A DNA stretch of 64,000 nt, taken from the NCBI GenBank assembly GCA_050251195.1, contig JBFWNG010000005.1:221289-285288 (forward strand), given 5' to 3'. Made by a program: the position numbers and the translations under genes. Source of the stretch: JBFWNG01 sp050251195. Its GTDB lineage: Bacteria > Bdellovibrionota_B > Oligoflexia > Oligoflexales > Oligoflexaceae. Of this stretch, positions 9,150 to 16,501 are shown piece by piece; the first letter of the stretch is position 1; every line of letters begins with the position of its first letter. Under the pieces are notes generated by a model. That model saw only the letters and a program-made list of their open reading frames with translations. It did no database searches and was not told the DNA's origin.

Positions 9150-10154
9150 TTAACCGCGCGGACCTATTGGTCCTCGCTCGCCTCTGTCGCCCTTCTCACC
9201 TTTTGGGCCCATAGGTCCTATAGGTCCTGGTTCGCCCCGTTCGCCTCGAGGACCCCGTGGACCCACTGGTCCCGAGTCACCTCGTTCGCCTTGGGGACCC
9301 CGTGGACCCGCTGGACCCGAGTCACCTTGCTCGCCTTGTGGACCACTTGGACCAACAGTTCCCGGATCACCTTTTTCGCCCCTCGGTCCTGGAAGCCCTC
9401 GTTCACCCATCGGTCCCGATGGTCCCATTTCACCTCGCTCACCCTTGTCGCCTTTGGGTCCCGGACGGCCCTGATCTGCTCCTAGCGGCTTATACACCGG
9501 CACGATCTCAGAAACTCCGTTGGATGTCAATTTCGCCCTAAGCTGCTCAGCAGAGCGGTTCAGCACATCCCGAGAAAGGGGAACTTGTTCGCCAATGACA
9601 ACGGTCATATTGCAATCGTTATTCACAATAGTGCGAAAAACTTCGCTTCCCCAAAGCCTTTTCTCTCCTCGTTCATCAAGTAGTTCTATTGTGTAGGCTT
9701 GTTGTTTGGAACAAACTGTTGGCGCCGCGCCACAAGCACAACTCGTTCGGAGGTGGATTACCGCAGTACCTCCGCTCGCAACCTTTTCGTGTCCCGTCAG
9801 ATTCCTCGCAATTGGCATCCAGAAATCCGAATCTTCTAACGAGCCATTGGCATTGCTATCCAGAACCATCGCCGCTGAACTTATATTCGCGCCCGAAATT
9901 CCTAGAGTGCCCTTCATTCGAGTTCCGAAGTCATTTGTTTGAATTTGGAGACCTGACAGGTCAAACTCCGCGTTTACCTCATTGCCATTCTCCACAATGT
10001 GCAATCGACCAAGGATGTCTCCTTCGGCCATCTTAGGAACAATAATGTCCAAACCAATTTGGACGTCTTCCGCCCATGCCGCCCCACTCAGCATCCAAGC
10101 TGCCAAAACAATTCCTTTGGTTCGAAGCACCGAACGTACAAAAAAAGAACACAT
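9150..10154 (-). CDS. Secreted collagen-like protein (35 Gly-X-Y triplets at the C-terminus)
   Basis: The 334-residue product has a signal peptide ending in SGAAWA. Residues 30-228 form a globular, Cys-containing domain (TSCACGAAPTVCSK). From residue 229 to the end there are 35 uninterrupted Gly-X-Y triplets rich in Lys, Glu, Arg and Pro (GPKGDKGERGEMGPSG). This is a collagen triple-helix repeat, which in bacteria forms trimeric surface stalks without hydroxyproline. Unusually the triple helix is C-terminal and ends on the last residue, so any trimerisation domain must be N-terminal. TAGGAG precedes the ATG. It is divergent from the TIGR02147 gene. Confidence 0.9.
   Translation of the reverse strand: MCSFFVRSVLRTKGIVLAAWMLSGAAWAEDVQIGLDIIVPKMAEGDILGRLHIVENGNEVNAEFDLSGLQIQTNDFGTRMKGTLGISGANISSAAMVLDSNANGSLEDSDFWMPIARNLTGHEKVASGGTAVIHLRTSCACGAAPTVCSKQQAYTIELLDERGEKRLWGSEVFRTIVNNDCNMTVVIGEQVPLSRDVLNRSAEQLRAKLTSNGVSEIVPVYKPLGADQGRPGPKGDKGERGEMGPSGPMGERGLPGPRGEKGDPGTVGPSGPQGEQGDSGPAGPRGPQGERGDSGPVGPRGPRGERGEPGPIGPMGPKGEKGDRGERGPIGPRG
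9153..9470 (-). repeat. Collagen-type 9-bp-register coding repeat (35 GXY triplets)
   Basis: The DNA shows recurring GGTCCC / GGACCC and GGCGAACG-type words every 9 to 18 bases on the minus strand, encoding Gly-X-Y. Several longer blocks (for example the coding for GPRGPQGERGDSGP and its neighbour GPRGPRGERGEPGP) are close copies. This suggests the repeat number can vary by recombination. Confidence 0.85.
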
Positions 10155-10263
10155 ATATGATCTCCTACAGACTAGAGTTTATTCACAATCGGTTTGGCCA
10201 ATAACGTCATTATTATCGCCTCTGCCAGAAAAGTAAATTAATCATTCATTAACACATCGCGTA

Positions 10264-10287
10264 TTTGTTAAGTTATGTTATAACAAA
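10264..10287. promoter_or_regulatory. Inverted repeat upstream of the TIGR02147 gene (candidate operator)
   Basis: TTTGTTA (10264-10270) and TAACAAA (10281-10287) are perfect inverted arms with a 10-base spacer, 26 bases before the ATG at 10313. One helical turn between arm starts would suit a dimeric regulator. No binding protein is identified. Confidence 0.35.
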
Positions 10288-10312
10288 AGAACTCCCTACA
10301 AATGGTAGCATC

Positions 10313-11140
10313 ATGAATATTTTCGACGAAGAGAATTACAAGCAGATTTTGAAAAAGTCGATCCTGTCCAAGAAGGAGACTCTCGGCAAACCGTTTACAT
10401 TTCAAAAGCTCGCCGATGCTTGCAGAGTTCAAAAGACCTATCTGTCCAAGATTCTAAACCACGATGGCGATCTTGATCGCGACCAATTGTATCTCGCATG
10501 CAAATTTTTGGGCTTTACCGATTCCGAATTGACGTTTACGACCTACCTCTACGAGTATGATCGAACTCAAATTGCAGACAGGCGTCGAGATCTCAGGGCA
10601 AAGCTAGACGCATTCAAACAACAAATGAAGAAGACCGAGTCCCATATTCAACATCGAGCGGGCGCTAGTCATACGGACAAGGAATTGGTTCAGTATTATC
10701 TCGATCCATATTACAAACTCGTGCACATGTTCCTTTCTGTAAAGCGCTTCAAACAAGACATTGGAGGCATCGCAAAAACTCTGAAAATATCGAAGGACAA
10801 GGTTACTGCGATCTTGAGAAACCTAGAGCAAATGGGTTTGATTGAATTTCGGGAAAAAAACTACGAGATAAAAAAAGACTTCTTACACCTGTCGGCCGAC
10901 AGTCCTATTATGACAACGTATCGAAAGGCAATCCGTTTGAAGGCGATGGAGAGAATGGATCAGGAACCTGAGTCGGCGCAACCTTACACTTTCAGTGTTG
11001 TCTTTTCCGCAACGAAGGAAACTCAAGGCCAAATCCAGCACCTGTTCTTTGAGTTCCTGAATGCGATGCAGCCGCTCGTAGAAAAGGCCGAGGCGGAGGA
11101 CGTGTTTCAGCTCAATTTCGACCTTCTGTCTTGGACGTGA
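10313..11140 (+). CDS. TIGR02147 family protein (putative regulator)
   Basis: The 275-residue product carries the N-terminal helix-turn-helix-like segment typical of the family (FTFQKLADACRVQKTYLSKIL, then LYLACKFLGFTDSE). A basic linker and a C-terminal wHTH-like half follow (IAKTLKISKDKVTAILRNLEQ, MGLIEFREKNYEI). Family members are uncharacterised and abundant in Bdellovibrionota and Fibrobacterota; a DNA-binding role is inferred from the HTH. The ATG at 10313 is chosen because the TIGR02147 region begins there. A second member is at 51301-52197. It is divergent from the collagen-like gene and convergent with the di-CxxCH gene. Confidence 0.85.
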   Translation: MNIFDEENYKQILKKSILSKKETLGKPFTFQKLADACRVQKTYLSKILNHDGDLDRDQLYLACKFLGFTDSELTFTTYLYEYDRTQIADRRRDLRAKLDAFKQQMKKTESHIQHRAGASHTDKELVQYYLDPYYKLVHMFLSVKRFKQDIGGIAKTLKISKDKVTAILRNLEQMGLIEFREKNYEIKKDFLHLSADSPIMTTYRKAIRLKAMERMDQEPESAQPYTFSVVFSATKETQGQIQHLFFEFLNAMQPLVEKAEAEDVFQLNFDLLSWT

Positions 11141-11149
11141 CCTCAAAAA

Positions 11150-12688
11150 CTATTTCCGAAGTTCTTCAACGGCCTTTGCGATATCTTCCGGCGTTAGAGA
11201 CTTGAATCGTCTCGGCGGCATCTTTTGCAAATGTTCGTCCGGAAGCTGGAGGCGTTCTATCGCCAAGTCTTTTTCTTGGCGGCTCATAGCTTCGAGTTGT
11301 TCGACATTGAATTTAGCTCGAGTTATTTGTTGATTCAGTCGGGAGTTATGGCATTGGGTACAAGCCTGCACCAGAACCTGCCTTCCCGTAAGTCCAGGTT
11401 TTACTCGGAACCCAATTTCGTGCAGGGCCGAGTCTAGGAAGACCTCGCGGATGTCTGGGAGTTGTTGCGCCGGTATGCTGCCGGCTTTGAAGCTCTGGTA
11501 AGCCGAAGTCATCGTCGCAAGCTTCTGACGATCGGTAACCTTCACGTCATGATAAGGCATGGGTATGAACTGGCCGTTCACCGTCTGTTCATATTGCGCT
11601 TGCCATCTGGGACTAACACCAGGTACCGAGTTGTCGGCGGGTTGAGCGGGGTTGGAATCGACAACTTCTTCGTCGATATCCTTTGTGCGCATTTCATTGG
11701 GCTGATCGCCGAAGCCTGCGGCACGTACAAAATCTTCAAGATTTGCCGGATCCGAAGCGTTGACGAGCGCTCCTGGAATTCCTGCGAGATCTTCGTCCGT
11801 TCCGTGGGCCGCGGTATAATCCGCGATCAGCGCTTGTCCTCCCGGTCTGTTGTCCCGGAAGAAGTGCGTCCACGGGTTTTGCAACTCTTGCATACGGAGC
11901 ATCTTTGGCGAAGTGGGGCCGCCGGGTTGATGACATTGCTTGCAATCGATGATGGTGTTTTCGAGATCGAGATCTTCGTATATCGATAATTTCGTCCAAT
12001 TTTTCTCGATAGTAGGTGTGAGGAGCTCTCCTATTTTACAACCGCCTGGCGCAGCGTTACAGGCTTGTTCGAAGTTAACAAGAAAAAAGGCCAGTTGGTT
12101 GTTCGACGGATCCCGTGCGATTATTTCCGCAAATTGCTCGCCTCTCAGAAAACCCATCGCTACATAGTCAGGTGCGATATCGTTCCCGTCCAACGGCGTG
12201 AATAGAATAGCGCGCGGATTAATTGCCGACGTGAAACGAGCGACCAGCGAACTCGAATGTCCGGTGATAACAAATCCTGGGTTTCCTCCGCTGCCGTTAT
12301 TCCCTCTGCCGGTGAGTGTCGGATCGGTGAACGCCAATCCAAGGGCCCTTTGAAGATCCACGAGACTAGTTATTGAAGGCGGCGTCGCTCCGCAAAAAAC
12401 TGTTCTTACCTTATCCTTTCCCGGTCTCGAGCAAATGACTTTTATTTGTTCCGCACCAGAAGGAAGCGCGTGAAGTACGTCGTGTTCCGTTAGGGCCTTT
12501 TCCGTCGCAGTTTGCGTATCCGAACCTTCTGGCGTTACCGCTCCAGGGGTCTGGTTGCCCGATTGAGCTTCTGGCACGCTGCCCGATGTACTGGAACCAC
12601 CCATCGATCTGCGCGTATCGGCCATGGGCTTGCAAGAGGCGGTAAACACGAGAAAAATGGCAAATTTTGATATTTGGGAAAAAATCAC
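11150..12688 (-). CDS. Lipoprotein with two CxxCH haem motifs (di-haem cytochrome-like)
   Basis: From a GTG at 12688 with GAGG six bases upstream, the product has 512 residues and a lipoprotein signal (LVFTASC, Cys19). An alternative TTG at 12700 lacks a ribosome site. A Ser/Gly/Thr-rich tether follows. CKQCH lies at 249-253, followed by NPWTHFF, which recalls the PWxNW motif of the large CxxCH family. CTQCH lies at 443-447 with KMPP about 45 residues later, the spacing of a class I cytochrome c Met ligand. The C-terminal 90 residues therefore look like a true cytochrome c fold. Its 3' end lies 9 bp from the convergent TIGR02147 gene. Confidence 0.8.
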   Translation of the reverse strand: MIFSQISKFAIFLVFTASCKPMADTRRSMGGSSTSGSVPEAQSGNQTPGAVTPEGSDTQTATEKALTEHDVLHALPSGAEQIKVICSRPGKDKVRTVFCGATPPSITSLVDLQRALGLAFTDPTLTGRGNNGSGGNPGFVITGHSSSLVARFTSAINPRAILFTPLDGNDIAPDYVAMGFLRGEQFAEIIARDPSNNQLAFFLVNFEQACNAAPGGCKIGELLTPTIEKNWTKLSIYEDLDLENTIIDCKQCHQPGGPTSPKMLRMQELQNPWTHFFRDNRPGGQALIADYTAAHGTDEDLAGIPGALVNASDPANLEDFVRAAGFGDQPNEMRTKDIDEEVVDSNPAQPADNSVPGVSPRWQAQYEQTVNGQFIPMPYHDVKVTDRQKLATMTSAYQSFKAGSIPAQQLPDIREVFLDSALHEIGFRVKPGLTGRQVLVQACTQCHNSRLNQQITRAKFNVEQLEAMSRQEKDLAIERLQLPDEHLQKMPPRRFKSLTPEDIAKAVEELRK

Positions 12689-12879
12689 GGTGTACCTCAA
12701 ATTGACAGATAGGAGGTTTATCGGAACTTTGGTGAAATCTTTTACTTTCCCAAGTCAAATTTCCCAATATTCTTGCTTCCCCTAAAAAAACGGCAATAAT
12801 CCAATAAACTAGGAACTGAAACGTCTTCCTTTGTAGAGGACATTTTGGGAGTCGAGTACCGTACATACGAGAGGGACGG

Positions 12880-13404
12880 GTGAGCCAAGAGCCAGATCGC
12901 AAGAAAGAACTCGAGGAAGCGGTGGAGACCTACCAAGGGCGCCTCCTTTCCTTAGTGCGGGGACTGATTCGGGATCAAATAGAAGCGGAAGATGTGATTC
13001 AGGATGTCTTTGAAGAATTGGCCATCGCTTACGATCTTGGAGTCGTCATTGAAAAACTCGGGGCTTGGTTGATGACCGTCGCTCGCAATAAAGTTTTCGA
13101 TCGCCACCGTCGCAAGAAGACCAGGGAGAAGTTCGAAGAGCAATTGACCTATTCAACGGATGCCACCCGTCAACCTGATGACGAATGGGAACGCGCTCAG
13201 CTACGGGAAATTATCGTAACAGGTGTGGAGTTGCTGCCTCCCGAACAACGACAGGTATTTGTGATGTATGAGTTGGAAGGAATGAGTTTCAAAGAGATTG
13301 CCGCCCAAACCGGACTCCCACTTGGAACTCTTTTGGCTAGAAAAAAATATGCCGTAGACTTTCTGCGGAATTACTTAAAGGAGGTCTTTTATGAGTTCAA
13401 ATGA
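12880..13404 (+). CDS. ECF-type RNA polymerase sigma factor
   Basis: The 174-residue product has sigma region 2 (AEDVIQDVFEELAIAYDLG, with WLMTVARNKVFDRHRR) and region 4 (LPPEQRQVFVMYELEGMSFKEIAAQTGLP, quoted here only as its start LPPEQRQVF and helix FKEIAAQTG). That is the complete sigma-70 ECF layout without region 3 or region 1.1. It starts with GTG at 12880 behind GAGAGGG. It overlaps the following small membrane protein gene by 14 bp, which suggests translational coupling and a regulatory partnership. Confidence 0.9.
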   Translation: MSQEPDRKKELEEAVETYQGRLLSLVRGLIRDQIEAEDVIQDVFEELAIAYDLGVVIEKLGAWLMTVARNKVFDRHRRKKTREKFEEQLTYSTDATRQPDDEWERAQLREIIVTGVELLPPEQRQVFVMYELEGMSFKEIAAQTGLPLGTLLARKKYAVDFLRNYLKEVFYEFK

Positions 13405-13717
13405 AGAGGCAAAGGTTAAACGAACACCGTGCCGTAAGTGGCGCATACCGTTGATCGTGATAGCGATCACGCTGGTCAGGGGCGGCATTGCCATGGTTCT
13501 ATGGAACGCATTAGTTCCGGAACTGTTTCACGGACCTGTGTTGACGTTTCCGCAGACCATTGGGTTGTTGATTCTGGTGAAAGTACTCGTCGGCCTTAGA
13601 CCTGGCGCAGGACGATTTGGCAATCCTTGGATGCAATGGAACGAAATATCTTCCGAGGAACGCCTTAAGTTGAGGGAAAAACTTTACAGTCGATGCCGAT
13701 CTTCGCAGGAACCATAA
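13391..13717 (+). CDS. Small membrane protein coupled to the ECF sigma factor
   Basis: The 108-residue product has two predicted membrane segments (LIVIAITLVRGGIAMVLWNA and TIGLLILVKVLVGL) and a soluble C-terminus (EISSEERLKLREKLYSR). The phrase LWNALVPELFHGP between the helices followed by TFPQTIGLL is typical of short proteins that sit directly behind ECF sigma genes in several phyla. An anti-sigma or sigma-partner role is inferred from context only. Its AAGGAGG ribosome site lies inside the sigma gene's 3' end. Confidence 0.75.
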   Translation: MSSNEEAKVKRTPCRKWRIPLIVIAITLVRGGIAMVLWNALVPELFHGPVLTFPQTIGLLILVKVLVGLRPGAGRFGNPWMQWNEISSEERLKLREKLYSRCRSSQEP

Positions 13718-13824
13718 TCGCGCATGAGGGGCTTCATCTCATGTGGATATGTCCGGATCTGGATTAGGAGCAACGCTCCTTCTCCGGAAAAGGACGCTGA
13801 ACATTCACATCTATTAGACAACAT

Positions 13825-14844
13825 TTAACGTTTTTCAGGCGGATAATAGGTATAAAAATCGAAGTGATCCTTTGCCTTATAGGGCGTCGGGTCGAAATCA
13901 ACCGTCGCGCCATCCACAGGGAAATCATCACATCCCCTAAAATTTTCGATGTCACCTAATGGAGAAGACCTGAGATCGATCGCCATAGGCTCAGCGACGC
14001 CATCCGCAGATAGCTTCCCTTCGATCGCTTCACATGAAGCGTTTCCCGGATTGATTTGTTCGGCGGAAACTACCTTTGATTGCGGAAAGCCCTCTACCAG
14101 CCGAGTCGTAAGCCATTTGATTACTTTGGGACTGTCAATGCCGCTTTCAGGCGGGAGCGTTATGTTTTCAATTCCGCCACGCTGAGCGTGACTGCTTCCA
14201 ATGTAGACTAAGGCAGACCTGTTTTTTGGCAAACTCCTGATCGGGTGTTCTAGTTGTTCAAACATATGCGAATCACGGGCTACCGCCCAATCGATTAGTT
14301 TTTTTCTGTTTTTTTGGTATTCTCGAAAGATAACGTTTGCAGCGGGCTGTTTGTCCACGGCTATTATCCGAATCTTGTTCTCAGATCGCCGTTTAGAATT
14401 TATGTCTTTAATGGTCCTGTAGACTTCTAGAAACAAAGAGCTAACAACGGGAGTTCGCCCTCCCTTCGCGTCTATCTCATCGCGCGTTCCGCGCAGGGCT
14501 TCTCTGTCCGGCGTGTTGAGAAGTATTTGCTCCGTGTTAGGGCCGTTCTCATCTAGAAAGCGGTCTATTTCCGGTTGATAGACACTGAAAACTTCAAGCC
14601 CGACTAATGCTAATTGTCCTGGATATTTTTCTTCGAAGTCTTTAAGGATTTGGTTGAAGTTCTTCACGATTCTTAGGTTTTGGTGTGATTCACCCAGCAC
14701 GAGAATGTCGTTTTGATGCAATGCTTCGACATAGAAGCTGGTGACGTTTCCAGAATTGTCCGACCTGGCGCCGAGATCGTGGCTTTCTTGATTTGACGTA
14801 CATCCAAATGTGAGCGCAATTAGAAGGATGCATAGTTTGGACAT
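13825..14844 (-). CDS. Lipoprotein of the EreA/ChaN-like (Tiki) superfamily
   Basis: The 339-residue product starts MSKLCILLIALTFGC (lipobox TFGC). The motif ILVLGESHQNLRIVKNF followed by GLEVFSVYQPEIDRFL matches the first conserved block (GExH ... E) of erythromycin-esterase, ChaN and Tiki-type proteins, and YIGSSHAQRGG gives the later His block. Metal-dependent hydrolysis or haem/iron binding are the options known for the superfamily; nothing here decides between them. The start at 14844 has TGGAGA upstream. It is monocistronic. A more typical EreA relative is at 33506-34819. Confidence 0.7.
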   Translation of the reverse strand: MSKLCILLIALTFGCTSNQESHDLGARSDNSGNVTSFYVEALHQNDILVLGESHQNLRIVKNFNQILKDFEEKYPGQLALVGLEVFSVYQPEIDRFLDENGPNTEQILLNTPDREALRGTRDEIDAKGGRTPVVSSLFLEVYRTIKDINSKRRSENKIRIIAVDKQPAANVIFREYQKNRKKLIDWAVARDSHMFEQLEHPIRSLPKNRSALVYIGSSHAQRGGIENITLPPESGIDSPKVIKWLTTRLVEGFPQSKVVSAEQINPGNASCEAIEGKLSADGVAEPMAIDLRSSPLGDIENFRGCDDFPVDGATVDFDPTPYKAKDHFDFYTYYPPEKR

Positions 14845-14940
14845 TGTGGTTCTCCATTCCAAGGTGACGAATTCGACCGCGGCAATTTAGCAACTATAAG
14901 AGGTTTTTGCAGCACACTTTATCCTTTAAGGAAAAGCCTG

Positions 14941-15153
14941 TTAGACAAAGCGGCCTATGAAAGGAAGGGACGTAAGCACAATTCCTGCCACCAAGGCTTG
15001 TTGCCAGGTGTGACAGAAATAGCCATAAGCCATAAGAGAGATCCCAGCAACGATATGCCACACTAAGGCCATCTTTTTTCCATACGAGAAGAATACGTAT
15101 CCTACGCCGGAGAACAAAAAAATGATGATGTAGTAGGGCCAGTCAATATCCAA
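14941..15153 (-). CDS. Small three-helix membrane protein
   Basis: The 70-residue product has three hydrophobic segments (YYIIIFLFSGVGYVFFSYG, MALVWHIVAGISLMAYGYF, ALVAGIVLTSLPFIG), leaving only short loops. The motif SYGKK between the first two is seen in small conserved proteins often labelled amino acid transport protein without experimental support. The start is TTG at 15153 with GGGGAG five bases upstream. It is a stand-alone gene. Confidence 0.7.
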   Translation of the reverse strand: MDIDWPYYIIIFLFSGVGYVFFSYGKKMALVWHIVAGISLMAYGYFCHTWQQALVAGIVLTSLPFIGRFV

Positions 15154-15273
15154 TTCAACTCCCCAGACGAATTAATGGAACTCTTCCCTGACTCCTAGGA
15201 TAATACTCTATTAGCCCCCTGATTCTAAACTTCTATTTTTGAGTTCTGGATGGCATCGCTGGAGATCTCTGAC

Positions 15274-16419
15274 TCACAATCCCATTTCCCGGAGGAGAGA
15301 CTGCCATGGTAGAACGACGACACCATCGATGCTTTTCTCAACCGAACCTAGGTAAGCCACGGCACATCGACAGCTTTTTCCGAAAAACTCGCGAAAACTT
15401 CGCAGGCCACGTAAGTCATCAGGGCCGACGTTCTTTGATGCTTTGGCCTCCACAGCCCAAATAGTTCCTGCAAGCCGCACGACAAAATCAACCTCGGAAC
15501 CGTGTTCAGTACGGAAAGTGCTGATCTCCACCGGCAATCCCGCATGCTTAGCGCCGAAGAATATTTGGCTGAACATAAGATTTTCGAAGAGCTTGCCCAT
15601 TCGGTCCGTGGTGACCGCAAAACCGCCAAGCAATGCGTTCAATACGCCGTTGTCAAAAAAGAAAAGACGCGGATGTTGTATTAGACGAGTCTTTCCGGAC
15701 TTAGCGAAGGGATAGACGCGGTGGATGAGGAGCGTGTCTTCCATAACCTCCAGATAACGCATCGCTGTCATGCGATTGATTCCTGCTTCATTCGCGAATT
15801 TGGTGTAATCAATAAAGTTTATTGCATGGGCCGCGCTCACCAAGAGAAGACGAGAGAATCCCTCAAGATTGCGTGCCAAAGCCTCGGCCTGGATCTCTTC
15901 CCTCAGATACGTTGCAGCATAGCTTGTAAGGAGCTGCTCCTGGTCAAAAGAATTGGTTTCGGTATAAATTCCCGGGAGCGTTCCAATTGCCAGAGCTTTC
16001 TTTTCATCCATTCTGTAATCGAAGTCGGCGGCCGTGAGCGGACCGATTTCCACAGCGATGACCCGCCCTGGGAGCAAGTTAGCTTGCCCGCGCCTCAACT
16101 TGCGCGCCGAAGATCCTGTCAGGAAAAATCTAATGGCCTTGTTTTGATCCAAGATAACTTGCACATTGTTCAAGACACTGGGAAGCCGTTGCACCTCGTC
16201 GATAAAAACCGACTTCGGCCTATGCCTTTCCAACCGGTCCATCAGCTCGCCAGGATTCGTCGAGAATTGAAAGAGTTCTCTTTCATTTGCCAAATTAATC
16301 GTCAATTCGGGAGAAAAGGATCCCACTAAAGTTGATTTTCCGACCTGTCGGGGACCGATCAACAAAAGGCTTTTAGATGTTTTTCCTATTAAATTTAATA
16401 AAGTATGTCTTTTAATCAT
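15274..16419 (-). CDS. AAA_14 / DUF4143 family ATPase
   Basis: The 381-residue cytosolic protein has Walker A GPRQVGKST at residues 22-30, Walker B SVFIDEVQRLP near 70-80, and sensor FFLTGSSARKL. A C-terminal DUF4143 half follows (FFDNGVLNALLGGF, GSEVDFVVRL, WAVEAKAS), whose ...EVDF...EAK residues resemble a PD-(D/E)XK nuclease core. Such genes are widespread and mobile, with uncertain function. There is no Shine-Dalgarno: a perfect 32-bp palindrome ends one base before the ATG, so translation may be leaderless or controlled by the palindrome. Confidence 0.9.
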   Translation of the reverse strand: MIKRHTLLNLIGKTSKSLLLIGPRQVGKSTLVGSFSPELTINLANERELFQFSTNPGELMDRLERHRPKSVFIDEVQRLPSVLNNVQVILDQNKAIRFFLTGSSARKLRRGQANLLPGRVIAVEIGPLTAADFDYRMDEKKALAIGTLPGIYTETNSFDQEQLLTSYAATYLREEIQAEALARNLEGFSRLLLVSAAHAINFIDYTKFANEAGINRMTAMRYLEVMEDTLLIHRVYPFAKSGKTRLIQHPRLFFFDNGVLNALLGGFAVTTDRMGKLFENLMFSQIFFGAKHAGLPVEISTFRTEHGSEVDFVVRLAGTIWAVEAKASKNVGPDDLRGLRSFREFFGKSCRCAVAYLGSVEKSIDGVVVLPWQSLLREMGL

Positions 16420-16420
16420 G

Positions 16421-16452
16421 ATGTGTTCATTTTACGCGTAAAATGAACACAT
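16421..16452. promoter_or_regulatory. Perfect 32-bp palindrome at the start of the DUF4143 ATPase gene
   Basis: Half-site ATGTGTTCATTTTACG is followed directly by its exact reverse complement, centred on ACGCGT at 16436/16437, with no mismatches in 16 pairs. It lies one base upstream of the ATG at 16419 on the minus strand. It could be an operator or core promoter (autoregulation) or, as RNA, a hairpin that hides the start codon. Confidence 0.85.
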
Positions 16453-16501
16453 GTCAATGAGCGGCCTTGCTCGTTCTCACCAAATCCGTGCGAACTGTTT
16501 T

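Noticed and set aside
9099..9485. Plus-strand frames opposite the collagen repeats
   Set aside because: Regular repeats keep all frames open; the Gly-X-Y reading on the minus strand with a signal peptide is clearly the real one.
11462..11989. 175-residue plus-strand frame
   Set aside because: Antisense to the di-CxxCH lipoprotein gene; no ribosome site and no family resemblance.
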